A DNA stretch of 64,000 nt from NCBI GenBank assembly GCA_016169945.1, contig JADLSH010000367.1, positions 8,295,501 to 8,359,500 on the forward strand. The letters are read 5' to 3'. The notes below the pieces were generated by a model that was given only the letters and a program-made list of their open reading frames with translations, was not told the DNA's origin and did not search any database. Below, piece after piece: positions 47,116-59,245 of the stretch. How positions within the stretch are numbered: position 1 is the first letter of the stretch; every line of letters begins with the position of its first letter. Both the position numbers and the translations under genes were made by a program. This DNA comes from Trachythela sp. YZ-2020. Taxonomy: Eukaryota; Cnidaria; Anthozoa; Malacalcyonacea; Clavulariidae.

Positions 47116-48682
47116 ACTACTCCTTAAATACTAGAAGTATTAGGGAAGGGCCAAATATACGTTTCCGCCAACAAGACGTCAATATGACGTCTCTTACTCC
47201 ACCCTACTAAAACGTCGGACGTCTCTAAGGGTGGAGTTTCAAAGAGTCTTTCAAAGGAGTATTTCAAAGGTCTTTTTAAGTACATGCGAGACTGGCTAAA
47301 TAGTTTCAGAGACCGACTTCAATCGACCTTATACGCTGACGATATTGTGATATATTTTTCATCAAACAATGCTCTGGATCTTAAACGCTTATGGAGATGG
47401 TTTGACTCCAATCTTCTGACACTTAATGTTTCGAAGTGTAAGTTTGTAATTTACGGTAGTTCTCGCAAGCTCGCCAAGTTTCATAATGTCTCCATCACAG
47501 TTAACGAATCCATTCTTAATAGATCTGACTCTTTTAAATACCTGGGAGTGACAAGCCAACAAAATCTAACATGGTCAGAGCATATCGATAGCATCAACAA
47601 GAAGGTTAACCAACGCCTTGGTCTCATTCGTCGCATAAAACACTTACTACCTGTACAAGCCAGACTCACCCTCTACAACATCCTTGTCCTTCCTCTATTT
47701 GACTACAGCGATATCGTATGGGGAGACAAAAATAACTCTACACAAATGAACCACCTTCAAATTCTACAACATAATGCTGCCAGACTTATACTAGATCTTC
47801 CTCGCCATTCTTCTGCCACTGATGCACTTCACACTCTTGAGTGGAAACCCCTTTGCCTTCGCCGAAGATACCACCGTTGTACCTCTGTCTTTAAATGTAT
47901 TAACTCTCTGGTTGACTTTGATTTTAATATTGTAAAGAACTCCCAGAGATATAACTATAAAACCCGCCAGAATAACGACTACTGCCTCCCACGCGCAAAT
48001 TGGGGCAAACAACAATTTATATATCACTCTGTGTCGGAATGGAACTCGTTACCTTTTGAACTAAAACAATCCACTAGTTTTCAAATGTTTAAAACCAAAC
48101 TAAAACATTTTATCTGATTGAGTTAATCTTTTTACAAATTTAATTATGTATATAAAATCTTTAACTATATTTGTATCTAATATAATCATAGAGTAGTTTC
48201 ATATAATTATGTAATATGGATATATATTGCAGGACCTTCCTGAATATTATTATCGTTGCATTAATTAAAATATAAAGTTTGCCGAATATAATATCCTGTT
48301 TCAATCTTTGTTGTAAAGCGTTCTTCTAGAATGTCATATCACTCATACTGTATGTGGCGTGCGTATGTTGAATATTTACAGAAGCACTGAAGCACTGTAA
48401 ATGCTAAAACAAACTTTGAAATAGAACCATAATATTGCCAGTTGCATGTTGCCACAACTGCTATATTCCTATAATCAACATATTAAATACTTTATGGCAA
48501 ATTTATTGTACAGGAAGCTAAACTTATTCTTATCCGGAAAAACTACATTGTTCTTGCGATATAATTCGAAACTTTTTATTGATTTCCACCTACAGATTGG
48601 AATAAAATATTTGTTCAGAATGCAGGAAATCGTGTCTACGAGGTCCTAGATTTCAAAATTTCTCAGAGGAGGATTCCCCCGG
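47116..48682. repeat. Tandem duplication, unit 1, with LINE fragment
   Basis: Matches unit 2 (48879-50637). It begins ACTCCTT ... AGAAGTATTAGGGAAGGGCC and ends GAGGATTCC. The two units share the RT fragment and 3' flank. Each has private deletions. Confidence 0.75.
47284..48117 (+). CDS. Non-LTR retrotransposon reverse transcriptase, 5'-truncated fragment
   Basis: The fragment starts within the palm, with TLYADDIVIYFSS (the YADD catalytic motif). It continues through SFKYLGVT, INKKVNQRLGLIRR, FDYSDIVWG and SEWNSLPFELK, the thumb and connection region typical of Jockey/CR1-like LINE ORF2. Everything N-terminal to the YADD box, including the endonuclease, is missing. The 277-codon frame has no independent start and is a relic of an ORF ending at TGA 48115. 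Confidence 0.8.
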   Translation: MRDWLNSFRDRLQSTLYADDIVIYFSSNNALDLKRLWRWFDSNLLTLNVSKCKFVIYGSSRKLAKFHNVSITVNESILNRSDSFKYLGVTSQQNLTWSEHIDSINKKVNQRLGLIRRIKHLLPVQARLTLYNILVLPLFDYSDIVWGDKNNSTQMNHLQILQHNAARLILDLPRHSSATDALHTLEWKPLCLRRRYHRCTSVFKCINSLVDFDFNIVKNSQRYNYKTRQNNDYCLPRANWGKQQFIYHSVSEWNSLPFELKQSTSFQMFKTKLKHFI

Positions 48683-48878
48683 ACCGATTTTTAATGTTGT
48701 ATGGCCTCACTTGAGGAGTGAATATTGTACTTTTCTATTGTGAAATTTACATTTTTCCTGGTTTTTGCCTTATACTGGCGAAGTTGCGAAGAAATCAAGT
48801 CAAATCTTGTATTTTAAGAACAAGCACATGACATCAGAGAAGTACCCAGTCTAAGTAATCCAGTTAAGATCAGCGGAA

Positions 48879-50637
48879 ACTACTCCTTGCAATGCTAGAA
48901 GTATTAGGGAAGGGCCAAAATTTCCAAATATACGATTCCGCCAAAGAGACGTCAATATGAGATCCTTACTCCACCCTAAACTCCACCCAACAAAAACGTC
49001 TGACATCTCTTAAGGTGGAGTATTTCAAAGAGTCTTTCAAAGGAGTATTTCAAACAAAGGTCTTTTTAAGTACATGTCATGTAAAGCCCCGCATGACAAA
49101 TTCCTTGTCGAATTTACTTGTTCGTGTGTACGGCAAACATGTTTTTTTTCCATCAAGTTTTCCTTGACAAATTTTACGAGCCCGTGTATTAACGACACAA
49201 GAGAATACTTCATGTTTATACTGGCAATGGCGAAGATAAGTGTGCAGTGGCTTATTCTATGGCAGTGGCGTGTACTGCGGAAGCTGTCGTTTTATAATAC
49301 AATGACCCAATATACAACTGCACATTTCGTCATACACTTGCAGTTTGTTATGAAATGAGATTCAGAGTTAAATTCATATGCCACGTAATGCTATGCGAGA
49401 CTGGCTAAATAGTTTCAGAGACCGACTTAAAAATCCTTATACGCTGACGATACTGTGATATATTTTTCATCAAACTGAATGCTCTGGATCTTGAAAGCAT
49501 ACTAAACTCCGACCTTAAACGCTTATACAGATGGTTTGACTCCAATCTTCTGACACTTAATGTTTCGAAGTGTAAGTTTGCAACTTACGGTAGTTCTCGC
49601 AAGCTCGCCAAGTTTCATGTCTCCATCACAGTTACAGCGATATCGTATGGGGAGACAAAAATAACTCTACACGAATGAACCACCTTCAAATTCTACAACA
49701 TAATGCTGCCAGACTTATACTAGACCTTCCTCGCCATTCTTCTGCCACTGATGCACTTCGCACTCTTGAGTGGAAACCCCTTTGCCTTCGCCGAAGATAC
49801 CACCGTTGTACCTCTGTCTTTAAATGTATTAACTCTCTGGTTGACTTTGATTTTAATATTATATAAAACTCCCAGAGATATAACTATAAAACCCGTCAGA
49901 ATAACGACTACTACCTCCCACGCCCACGTACAAATTGGGGCAAACAACAATTTATATATCACTCTGTGTCGGAATGGAACTCGTTACTTTTTGAACTAAA
50001 ACAATCCACTATAGTTTTCAAATGTTTAAATCCAAACTAGAACATTTTATCTGATTGAGTTAATCTTTTTACAAATTTAATTATGTATATAAAATATTTA
50101 ACTATGTTTGTATCTAATATAATCATAGAGTAGTTTCATATAATTATGTAATATGGATATATATTGCAGGACCTTCCTGAAAAACACCTTGGTGAGCGGA
50201 GTTTCCTGAATAAATATTATTATTATCGTTGCATTAATTAAAATATAAAGTTTGCCGAATATAATATCCTGTTTCAATCTTTGTTGTAAAGCGTTCTTCT
50301 AGAATGTCATATCACTCATACTGTATGTGGCGTGCGTATGTTGAATATTTACAGAAGCACTGAAGCACTGTAAATGCTAAAACAAACTACTTTGAAATAG
50401 AACCATAATATTGCCAGTTGCCACAACTGTTATAATCAACATATTAAATACTTTATGGCCGCAAACTTATTGTACAGGAAGCTAAACTTATTGCGGAAAA
50501 ACTACATTGTTCTTGCGATATAATTCGAAATTTTTTATTGATTTCCACCTACAGATTGGAATAAACTATTTGTTCAAAATGCAGGAAATTGTGTCTACGG
50601 GTCCTAGATTTCAAAATTTCTCAGAGGAGGATTCCTG
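48879..50637. repeat. Tandem duplication, unit 2
   Basis: Second copy of the block at 47116-48682, with an extra 320 bases (49075-49390) that include an inverted match to 12820-12950. Confidence 0.75.
49394..50052 (+). pseudogene. Reverse transcriptase fragment, second copy, deleted
   Basis: Same RT region as 47284-48117. It keeps a short stretch lost in unit 1 (CTTGAAAGCATACTAAACTC) but lacks about 230 bases after AAGTTTCATGTCTCC (near 49624) and is frameshifted. Only NHLQILQHNAARLILDLPRH onward is readable. Confidence 0.75.
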
Positions 50638-52369
50638 CGGCCCCCCTGCGATTGGGTGTCGTACTGCATCAGTCGTCCTATTCTGCTGGATCCGCCCCTA
50701 TGGCTATGTACATGAGTTCAGTAAAAATATGAAACGCGCGTAACTTACGCAAGTTGAATTGTGCGGCTACTCATGCGCAAGTTATTGCATTTTATTGTAT
50801 TATAAGAATAGGCAATAGATAATTAATCAAAACTAACAAAGCGCGGACGCTTGATAAATATATGACTATATTGATTAAATTTAAAATTATTATTCATTCA
50901 CACCAACGAACATATATGAAAGATAAACTGTCTTGATCAGCTTCCACTGAAAATTTTCATTATGATACTAGCGACACCACTCAAGTCTGTGAATCCTGTC
51001 TCTAATAATATTAGCACCTAAATAGTTTTAACTCTCATGCGCAGTACTCAATGTAACTGAAAGTCAGAGAACAAGTTTCTGCTCAATATCCAATTAGTGT
51101 AATTAGATATAAAACTTTTTTTCTTATACAAGGTGATCATTAGTATGTGCTCAGGTGCATTAATGCCTGGCTCCAATTTCATAAGGAGTGGGAAAATAGA
51201 AAAATATATATAAAAATTAATAAAAAATTAACAAAGTAAACTATGACTCTCATTTTTTGGTGGGATGTTGGAAATGAAGTGCCGATATTTTTCAACCATT
51301 TGGTTTCCATGGAAACTGGTCATGTGACAAGATATAGGCGGTAATAATGGAAAAAAACGGCTTGTCGACGCACTAAACATTCATGGATATGTACAAAACT
51401 ATTATCACGGAACCTTTTTCTCTTATACTGCAATGTTGTAATTAGAAACTTGAAGATTATGCCACTGGTATGAAAATATTGCTGTGAATACAACAATGTC
51501 TTGCACAATGTCAATATAATTTGCACTAAAACGATCGTTCCAGATTAAAATGTTTACAATTCTAATTGTAGGACCAAAGTTGGCTGTATTCTAGGCGAAA
51601 TCTACGTATTAACGACCCAAATTAACGTTGTCTTATGCGTCGACAAGTCCAACGTGTTTTTCGCGTGATGAATTCGCGCACGCCATGATCATTATAGGCC
51701 CCTGCCGTGAAACAAAATATTATGAAATACAACTACTTGACTAATAAACCATTTGCAAGTGCATTTAAATAATATGCTTGGAACAGAGACAAGATAAGTA
51801 AAATATGATAAGTATAGATCAATGCGAACAAGAAATGCGCAAATATTACTGTTGTTCATTTATATATTGAACAAAATATTCGACACGAGTGCAGTCTTTA
51901 TAGGATATTATATTTCCAACAACAACATTAATTGCTCCCTTAATTAAGAGTTTAAGAGAAATATGTCACACTTAAACATCACCACCCAACAAAAGTTTGA
52001 ATCAACAATACGCTGGGCATTTATTTGTATTTCAAATGTGTTTTTTTCTGTGGAAACTATAAAGAGGAATCACAAATCGGCGCAATAGCGAGCTTTATAT
52101 ATCAAAGTTCAAAGGTCGCCGCATATTGCATTATATAATATATTAAACTATAAACATCCAATTTTACGCGAAAACCTAATAGTTTACTCCTCCCTGCTGG
52201 TTTTTATAATCTAAACTAATCCAATAGCTCATATTTATTGAATTTCAGTTTGATTCGAACGCCAAAACACATTCGAATACTTGATATAGCTCAGAGGAGG
52301 GTGGACAGCTGTCACATGATATTTTTCGACCAATGAGGAGACGCTATTTTCTCAGCGCTCGCAAGAAGC
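50638..52369. other. No gene recognised
   Basis: AT-rich, with CpG-bearing short stretches. Short frames have no recognisable domain. No element ends detected. Confidence 0.4.
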
Positions 52370-53620
52370 AAGTGGACTGTGAAATTTGCATTGGTCTCAT
52401 AAATACGGAAATATTTCGCTTTGTTATTCAAATTTGCAATTAAATTCGATGCACACCCGTTCAATGAATATTAATCTACTCCCAAGCGAAGAATTTTGGA
52501 AGGTAAACGTCGTTTTGTACTATATTTTTATATTTAATGCAGGCACTTATGCGTCACGTGGAAATACGAGGCTGTTTCAACTATCAACTTTTGAAATAGA
52601 AAATATCGAATTTCCATGGTTCGATTTCGCTAATTTTCGCATAATGTGATAGATTAAAGCCTAATCTTTCGTTTTAACTGCCCCCACCTATCCGCGCCAC
52701 TCACCGTTTTCGAGATATTCGCTGCTGAATTTTCAATACGATTTTGCACTTTCTAAAAATAACTATCTCCAACTTTTGAAGTTTCCCTTCTTATCATTTG
52801 CATTTTATTAAAATATTTTAAACTTTTTGTAATATCAATGAATTATATGTTTAAACGCATTTGCTTGATCAGTTTTTGATGGGTATTTTAGAAATTATGA
52901 AACGTGTTTTTGTTTGTTTTCATGATTGAAGTTAGTCGTGTCTTCGCGACGTGTTGACTAAAGTCCGCGTCTGTTTACAATTTTCAAACTAAAGTATCTA
53001 GAATTTCCATGGTTCGATTTTCGTAATTTTTGTATAATGATGAAGACAAATGTATAAACTTTAAATCTGCTGGAATGATCCCGGTGATCCCCTGGCAGTT
53101 CTCGAGATATTAGGCATCGAAGTGATCATAGTCATTTCGACGTTTGCCAAAATGGCATCTAATAGTTTAGGAAGATATTGAGCCACCAAAGCTTGTTTTT
53201 CCCAATGAATCTTGAAACCTCTTTAATAGAAAGAGCGTTATTCTTTAGAGCAAGCGTTAAAGTACTTTTGAATGAATTTTAGGAGATTTAGGAGTTATTT
53301 GCGTGTTGTTTAGAGATTTTATATCTGGGCTAGTGTCTGGCTCTGTCTGCAATTTTGTTGTCTGATGGCCCGCTCGACTCGCAAATATGGAATATTTTGT
53401 CGTTGTTATTCAATTTTTTTTCTGGAATGCATCCATGCTATTTCAATAACTATTGATCTACCTATGTGAGCAGTATTTTGTAAGGTAAACGTTATTTTGA
53501 TCTTTTTTGTAGGCTGTACGTCGTCATATTGTATTAATCCGATGCCATCTCTGTCAACAATCTTTGAAGTTGAACACCTCGAATTTCAACAATTGACGCA
53601 GTGATTGCTCGTTTTTTCTG
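52370..53620. repeat. Three diverged direct copies of an unnamed segment
   Basis: 52375-52650, about 52985-53040 and 53380-53610 share, with changes, TCGAATTTCCATGGTTCGAT-type and GGTAAACGTTATTTTG-type sequence in the same order. For example, the first and third share AATATTTCGCTTTGTTATTC against AATATTTTGTCGTTGTTATT, then ATTAATCTAC or ATTGATCTAC. The copies are old. No protein is supported. Confidence 0.5.
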
Positions 53621-54265
53621 AAGAAGTGGACTTTACTGTTTAAAATAAGTGCTGAGTTTTAGAAGAAAATTTGTTGTTTATTTACAGATTTGTATTTTGG
53701 GTTGAATTCTATCATTGTATTGTTAATTTGCCTTCTTGGTTTCTTTAATATTTCTTTATATATGTAGAGAATATGCATGTGCTATGTATTTTCAATAAAA
53801 ATGGAACTGTATATTACTGTAAAGTTTGTTTTGTCTACATTTCACCCGTAATTTCTGTTGCAAAAAAGTATATAGAAGTTCTTTGACAAGCTCAATATGC
53901 GGGTTTTCAGTAGTCACAATGTGCTATTGGGATAAATAAATAACTATAGTTAAATACATATTAAAAGTCGAATCCTTTGATGCCAGCAGAATCAATCTGG
54001 CCAATAAATATTTAGTTAACTCTGTACTGCACTCCTCACTAGTTGCACAATGTACATTACAAATACAGAGGATCACTCGCAGCCTTTGAGATTTCTGCAC
54101 AAATAAATCCTCAGAGAGACTCAAAGAGCCTTGTTATACCTCCATTACAAAACACTAAACACATCCATAATGATGGCATTGAGTCTCCGTAACAATAGCG
54201 TCTATTTTCGCAGAATTTGCTATGGCCAGAGATGTTGACTTCACGGCAGTCAACGCATAAATGAG
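53621..54265. other. No gene recognised
   Basis: AT-rich, nothing supported before the hAT target site. Confidence 0.4.
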
Positions 54266-54273
54266 GCCGCACG

Positions 54274-54974
54274 CAGTGCTTCCACTACGTTGAAGAAAAA
54301 TATCCCTTTTTTATCCTTCCTCCAAGAAAAATTTCCTTCCCAAAATATTGAAATTTCCTTCCTGATTTCCTTCCTGATTTCCTACCATTATTCCAACCTT
54401 ACTACCTATGTCACTACCTAACATGTTTATCAATATAGGAATGCGTAGTATTTACGTGTAGTATTATGTAGTAGACTGTCACAACTAGAAATTTCTAGCA
54501 CAGATGGCACAGATTGAACATTTCTGAGTTTCGGAAACTGGCGAAATTTGTGAATTACAAAATTGAGCCTTCGCTATTTGTGCAGCAGTCTACTCTAAAA
54601 CAGTAGATGATGTTTTGTAGAGTTTTGTAGATGAACGAAAATTTGAATACATTTTTAGACCAAATGCAGGAGCAGTTCTAAAACACCCTGTTTTATCCTC
54701 ACATATCCCTATAGATCATATTTTTACCATTTATGTTTTCAATTTGTGAAAAGAAAGCTTAATTTGGTTTACTGAAAGTAAAAATATACAATTTTAAGTG
54801 TTTCATAAACTTTTATTATCTGAAAAATTACGATTTTCAAAATTTCCCTCCAATTTCCTTCCAGATGACCACATTTCCCTCCAATTTCCTTCCAAACTAC
54901 ATTTCCTTATTTTTTTCCTTCCACAAGCCATAATTTCCTTTTGGAAGGAAATTTCCTTCCAAGTGGAAGCGCTG
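54274..54974. mobile_element. hAT-type non-autonomous element, 8-bp TSD
   Basis: TIRs CAGTGCTTCCACTACG and its inverse with GTGGAAGCGCTG are flanked by perfect GCCGCACG (54266-54273; 54975-54982). The subterminal regions on both sides carry many TTTCCTTCC words, likely transposase binding repeats. A fragment of the tRNA-like foldback family (CGAACGAAAATTTG...) lies inside at 54636-54680. No transposase. Confidence 0.9.
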
Positions 54975-54982
54975 GCCGCACG

Positions 54983-56259
54983 TGGAAACATACGCTCATT
55001 ACCCATGATGCTTTGCGGCCTGCTGTCCAACCTCCTCTGGATATAGCTGTCAAGATGAATTCCTCTTGGCAACATGCTAGACATGTTTAATCGCGCGCGC
55101 AACTCGCGCGGACATATCGAATCAAGCGTGGGTAAAGAGCCAAGCATTAATCTGCCTGAGTGTGTACATACTTTGTTTAATTTATTGAATTGTGTTGCCA
55201 TTCAGCTTATTGGAGCAGCACACGTAATTTTTCAATTGACTTTTCGATTTAGAATTGGGGTCCTCCCCCATTCTGGGGGGAGGGGCGTTGAGAGGACTTC
55301 ACCTCCCAGCCAAAATCGATACGTACCCCCCTGCTTAGAAGTAAGTCCATTTCCCGTGTTTCCTGAGAGAAATTTTTATCAGTTGTGAAATTTTTACACC
55401 TAAGAATTCAAGGTTTTTGTAACACACTTTTTAACTTTTTACAACCTCATCCCCAAGTTTTGGGATAACATTCGCTCCTTGTACAATTACAAGCACCAAC
55501 TAATTGATTTTGTTCCTATTGAATGTTATACACAATGTCAAAGTAACGACAAACTATTACAGATACGTTGATTGTAGTTGGCTCTGCAAGAAAATATATA
55601 TAGTATGAAAAGAAGTAAAATCCTTGAAGTAAAATGAGGAAATTATTGAAGGTTCAGCTTCCGACGGCCTTAATTGAAAATATGTCATGCCTGTAAACCC
55701 TCCCCCCAGACGTCATATCGACGTCATTTTGGCAGAAACGTATTTTTCAAATTCCTGCGTATTTAAATCCTTTGGCTCCCTAGGGTGTTATGTCCGGGGG
55801 CTTACGTTCTTCCTATATGCGCGGGAACTTGGTATCGCGATCACAGATAAATATCTAACCAGGTGTCTCACTCAGCAAAAATTTTGTCCGAGATTTTTTA
55901 TACGCATGCGCAAGCCGCCATTTTGCCAGTAAGTGTATCCCAGTGAACTCCGATTTGTTTACCAATTTGAGTTCACTGGTGCCCTTGAAAGCACAAAGTT
56001 TGGCGTGAGCATAGATGGGCGTGAGCAATGACGCCATATTGAGCCACTGACTGAGAATAGTCACTGGATGTATGTGAAGACAAGAAACAACATTTTGATG
56101 TTCTTGAGTAAAAAAAGGCAGTAAAGAATGCCTAAAACGCATGAAAAGTTATCGAAATGAAGAATATTTGTGCTATTTTGTTTTCTTAACCCTTACTGGA
56201 CAGCTAACTTGTTTGCTTACAAACAATTTAGTAAACAAAAACTACTACCCCACACTCAA
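54983..56259. other. No gene recognised
   Basis: Contains a short hairpin around CAGTGAACTCCGATTTG (55942-55980) and ACGTCATATCGACGTC (55709-55724), similar in inverse to 47160-47190. Short frames are unsupported. Confidence 0.4.
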
Positions 56260-56385
56260 GGGAAGGAGAGCCTGAATTCTCCCTCGATTACGAAGCCTGC
56301 TTCCAGACTATGATATAGTATTTATCTTCTTGAAAACGCAATGTAATGTTAAACGAAAACGTGTAATATATAAATATCAGTTGAG
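56260..56385. repeat. Dispersed repeat Y, second copy
   Basis: Matches the flanks of the SINE at 9398-9765 without the SINE, sharing GGAAGGAGAGCCTGAATTCT and ACGAAAACGTGTAATATATA. Confidence 0.55.
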
Positions 56386-56609
56386 TTAAATATACAAATA
56401 TCTTATTATAAAATATCATTTTTCAGCATCTGTTATCTCTTGGGACATTGTAGAAATTCCTGAGCTTCCTTCCAATGTTTGACGGCGAAACGACGAGATA
56501 ACAATATTCTCCTTGACATCTCATCTGCAAAGCAAGCACATTATAACGGTCAATTTGACAATTTCCATACTAACCTTCTCAATTCAAATGTACTTTTTCT
56601 TCATCGCGC

Positions 56610-57513
56610 GTAGCCCTCGTGGTTTTAAGCCAGGGCGGTATATAGTTTATAGTATTAGTATATTTACAGGGTGTCCCAAAAAAGAAATCACTATTTGTTG
56701 TTAAACGTGCGTTGTTAATACCTCTGGGAATTTCAAATAGCTTCTAAAACGAACAGCAACACAAAAATGTCAAATTACAAATTCGTCTTACCGTCAGTTC
56801 GAGTAAGAATGGTTCAACTGACTACAGAGCAACGAGTATTTGTCGTAACAACTTATACGTCGCGTTAAATTATTTGGACGAAGGGAAGTTGTAAATACTT
56901 CCGCCGTTCATGTACAATTCAATTAAATTCCCAAAGGTATAATAACGCACAAGAGTGATTTCTAAAGGGGGACTTTTTTGGGGACACCCTGTATAGCTTC
57001 CGGTATATTATTCATGAGCGCCCCGTTTTAATGCCTAATATATTATATTGCGCACTTCGAATAAATGACCGTACGGATATAAATACATTAAGTATGAAGC
57101 TTTCGCAAAGATTGTGGTTAGGTGAAAAGCCAAGAAGGATAAACGGCTCTTACCGAGGATTGGTTGTGAATTATTGCTCAGTTTTTCCTGTTGAAAATCT
57201 AAACTTTGATCCTGGAAAATGATTTTAAGAGTACATATAATGTTTAGCATAAATACCACATTTAAGATGGTTACAAACAGAAATTTAATTAATTAAAACT
57301 TAAACGAACACGAACATACCTCTAAATAATTATTCAACAACGCACAGCTGACCTCTTGTTCCAAAATATCCTTATTTTGTTCGTTTTGATAACATGAACA
57401 AATGAGTGTAGGGAATAATATATTTCGCAATCTATACAAAGAGAAAATGTCATCAGCGATGAATAATCGTTACGGTATAAACCTATTTAACAGTGCTGGG
57501 AATTAGAACAAAA
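56610..57513. repeat. Dispersed repeat X, copy 2
   Basis: Same family as 10339-10915, with a 325-bp MITE inserted at 56667-56991. Without that insert the two copies are collinear to about GGAATTAGAACAAAAG. Confidence 0.7.
56667..56991. mobile_element. Tc1/mariner-type element remnant, TA target
   Basis: CAGGGTGTCCCAAAAAAG at the left and CTTTTTTGGGGACACCCTG at the right are TIRs, flanked by TA (56665-56666; 56992-56993). Inside, a start MVQLTTEQRVFVVTTYTSR resembles the N-terminal helix-turn-helix of mariner-related transposases and stops at once. The site is empty in repeat X copy 1. Confidence 0.85.
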
Positions 57514-57564
57514 GGCCGGGCAACGGCGCTGAATAGGCCTATTGCCTAATGGAGCTTTGGCGCA

Positions 57565-57918
57565 ATGCATGCCGGTAGAGCGGTATCAAATTCACTTCTT
57601 CGAGAAATTTTGTTGTCATGGCGGCAATTTTGTTTCAAAGAACAAATCTGTGAACGCAGGCTAACGTCTGTTGGTGGAAATAATACCACATTTGAAAATT
57701 TGTTCAAGCCATCGCGCAGACAAGAAAGCCTTAATTTGATTCTCGCAGACGCATGTGAATCCATTGGATATAAGCTAGCGTGCAGTGAAAGTTTGTCCGG
57801 GAGAGTGTGCAGGCCTTGTGGAAGAAAAATCAGAAACGCTGCTGAGCTGTATAGTGTTTTAAATGAGCATTTGCGAACATCTTCAAGATATATTGCCGAT
57901 GCATCAACAGCAGGATAA
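57565..57918 (+). CDS. Unrecognised ORF with a CxPCGRKIRNAAE motif
   Basis: A 118-codon frame. The region from SRRQESLNLILADACESIGY to GRVCRPCGRKIRNAAELYSV looks like a short cysteine-bearing (ZAD-like) module seen at the start of some cnidarian zinc-finger or captured-gene proteins. I cannot name the family. It is antisense to the end of the RecQ-like pseudogene, and a minus-strand open frame over the same bases is its shadow. Likely one exon of a dead or truncated gene. Confidence 0.4.
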   Translation: MHAGRAVSNSLLREILLSWRQFCFKEQICERRLTSVGGNNTTFENLFKPSRRQESLNLILADACESIGYKLACSESLSGRVCRPCGRKIRNAAELYSVLNEHLRTSSRYIADASTAG

Positions 57919-58203
57919 CCTTGTCGTTCCATGTCATTTAGTTGGTCTTTAATAATACTATTCAACGGAGAGATAACAAGAATAGATGCTTTTCCTGACA
58001 ACTTCTAGTCACGCACTCGCACGAACGTTTGATATATCAAAGCCCGTAGGTAAGACGGCTAGAACTTCTTTTCCTGCTAGCAGATCTCTAACTGCAATTT
58101 CTTGCTCCCGTTTTAAGTTAAAAGAACGACCAGCCGCGATCCCAAGATCTTCAAGAGCTCTCGAAAGAAGATTGTCAGTATGTTCGCCTTCGAAGCCCGC
58201 CAT
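57907..58203 (-). pseudogene. RecQ-like DNA helicase fragment
   Basis: Two minus-strand pieces. 58203-58012 reads MAGFEGEHTDN, then FNLKREQEIAVRDLLAGKEV and LAVLPTGF, where a Walker A GKS should follow but is lost. 58001-57907 reads ASILVISPLNSIIKDQL and NDMERQGYPAVDAS. These are helicase motifs 0, start of I and Ia. The piece between them and everything after is missing. RecQ-like ORFs are often multiplied in cnidarian genomes. This one cannot bind ATP. Confidence 0.7.
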
Positions 58204-58869
58204 CTTGCATTTGATAGTAATTTAACAACTTTATTGGCACCATAAACAACATAAGTATAACATATTAAATAACTATGATCTGGCCCAAAAGGAAAGGTAC
58301 GAACAAGACTGAATACAAATCCTATTAGTATCAGGAAACCCCTGAATACTAACGATCGGTGTCAGCCAATCAGATTTTTACGGCCGCCAGCGGCCGTAGA
58401 AATGCAAATACATAGGCCTTCACGGCAGGCGTGTCCTCCCCCTCCTCCCCCCGTTTCCTTCTCGAAAATAAGCCCAAAGGCAAGGCTGAAAGCCAGTCCA
58501 GAAGGAGTGTTTATACCAGTCGTTCGCAACTTATTTGAATTTGTCGCAGGAATGTTCACGGCAGCAATTTTTTTGCAGTTATTCACATCAAGCTTGGAAT
58601 ATTCATCCCGAGCTCGCCTTGACGCCTTGGGCGAATGATTTTATAGAAAATGTTTTAAAAAACACGATGTTGTTGCCTACCTTGGATTGCTAAAATATTG
58701 AAAAGGGAGGGAACACAACTTTTGAAGTAATGTCGGTGGTCTTCCTGATTGAACAAATACCTATAAAGATAAACGTTGCAAGAACGGATTTAAGTATTAG
58801 GATGCAGATTTTCTAGGGGGGGGAGGGGTGCGTGTGGCACAATACCTCAATATCTTGCAAGAGACAATA
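58204..58869. other. No gene recognised
   Basis: Includes a GGCCGCCAGCGGCC-type palindrome (58382-58396) and C-rich tracts. Short frames are unsupported. Confidence 0.4.
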
Positions 58870-59245
58870 CACTGTTAATTTTAGAGTGTTAAAATAGCAC
58901 CTCGACTGGTGTTAGATTGACACCTAGGGGTGGTGCTAAATAGAAAGTGTCATTTTAGCACCTAATTCAGTGCTAATTTAACACCAAAGAAATACAAAGG
59001 GTCAATTTAACACTCGATTTGTTTAACACCACTTTAGAAGTGTTAAATTAGCACCTACAAGAGGAGTGCAAGTGTTACAATAACACCGGTTTCTGGTGCT
59101 AATTTTTGGGTCTTAAAATAACACCTCTACGGGTGTTAAACATTTGTTATTCGTAGTGCTAAATTAGCACCGTTTCTGGAGGTAGAACATGGGTGTTAAA
59201 GTAACACTTATATTGGTATTGCTAAATTAACTCCGTTTCTTGGGG
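58870..59245. repeat. Left arm: array of GTGTTAAA/TAGCACC units
   Basis: About 15-20 degenerate 17-25-base units. Adjacent units alternate in orientation (GGTGTTA ... TAGCACC), so the arm can form many small hairpins. Matches the right arm in inverse. Confidence 0.8.
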
